Origin: JBFLVQ01 sp040758525
GTDB lineage: Bacteria; Acidobacteriota; Blastocatellia; Chloracidobacteriales; JADJPF01
NCBI GenBank assembly: GCA_040758525.1
Contig: JBFLVQ010000558.1
Span: 1 to 6,475, forward strand
DNA: 6,475 nucleotides
Direction of reading: 5' to 3'
Shown: in pieces, positions 6,440 through 6,475 of the stretch
Position numbering within the stretch: the first letter of the stretch is position 1
Layout of the letters: each line of letters opens with the position of its first letter
Position numbers and translations under genes: made by a program
The notes under the pieces: model-generated
Database searches by the model: none
Seen by the model: only the letters and a program-made list of their open reading frames with translations
What the model was told of the DNA's origin: nothing

Positions 6440-6475
6440 ATGAATTTGCCTGTAGAAAAGGTAACAGTGCTAGTA
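6440..6475 (+). CDS. Start of an unidentified gene, cut by the window edge
   Basis: Twelve codons are visible (MNLPVEKVTVLV) after a well-placed AAGGAGG. The KVTVLV strand would suit the first beta-strand of a Rossmann-like fold, as in family 2 glycosyltransferases, but twelve residues cannot identify a family. It begins 42 bases after the transposase stop, on the same strand, so it could share a transcript with it. Confidence 0.6.
   Translation, partial: MNLPVEKVTVLV

Overview
This is a moderately AT-rich bacterial window holding loosely connected accessory genes rather than one clear operon. The phylum cannot be fixed from the sequence. The exported serine hydrolase, the exported SnoaL-like protein and the IS1634-type transposase would suit a cyanobacterium, Chloroflexota or Acidobacteriota, but this is an impression of style and not a measurement. 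I saw no copies of the cyanobacterial HIP1 octamer. Most genes have strong GGAGG-type ribosome binding sites, and two of these move the start inward from the longest open frame.

Layout: 1-332 has no convincing gene, only a small inverted repeat and a possible decayed reading frame. 333-923 (+) encodes an exported SnoaL/ester-cyclase-like protein with a C-terminal membrane anchor. It converges on 948-2069 (-), an exported serine hydrolase of the beta-lactamase/PBP-like family. A 549-base gene-poor stretch follows, with a candidate promoter and two inverted repeats just before the next gene. 2619-4310 (+) encodes a full-length NodU/TobZ-type O-carbamoyltransferase. 4324-4942 (-) is a beta-rich protein gene of unknown function, broken by a 16-bp tandem duplication. 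5087-6397 (+) is an IS1634-like DDE transposase that appears to lack its C-terminal catalytic part. The window ends 12 codons into a new gene (6440 onward, +) with a good ribosome binding site.

How the genes work together: two proteins, the SnoaL-like protein and the serine hydrolase, look exported. The carbamoyltransferase should be cytosolic and would decorate a hydroxyl group on a small molecule, but no scaffold biosynthesis genes (PKS, NRPS, sugar pathway) are visible, so its substrate is open. The truncated transposase and the broken gene beside it suggest a recombining accessory region.

I did not find a new multi-gene system. The best-supported unusual observation is the 16-bp duplication: removing one copy restores a 200-residue frame and a motif repeated elsewhere in the same protein.
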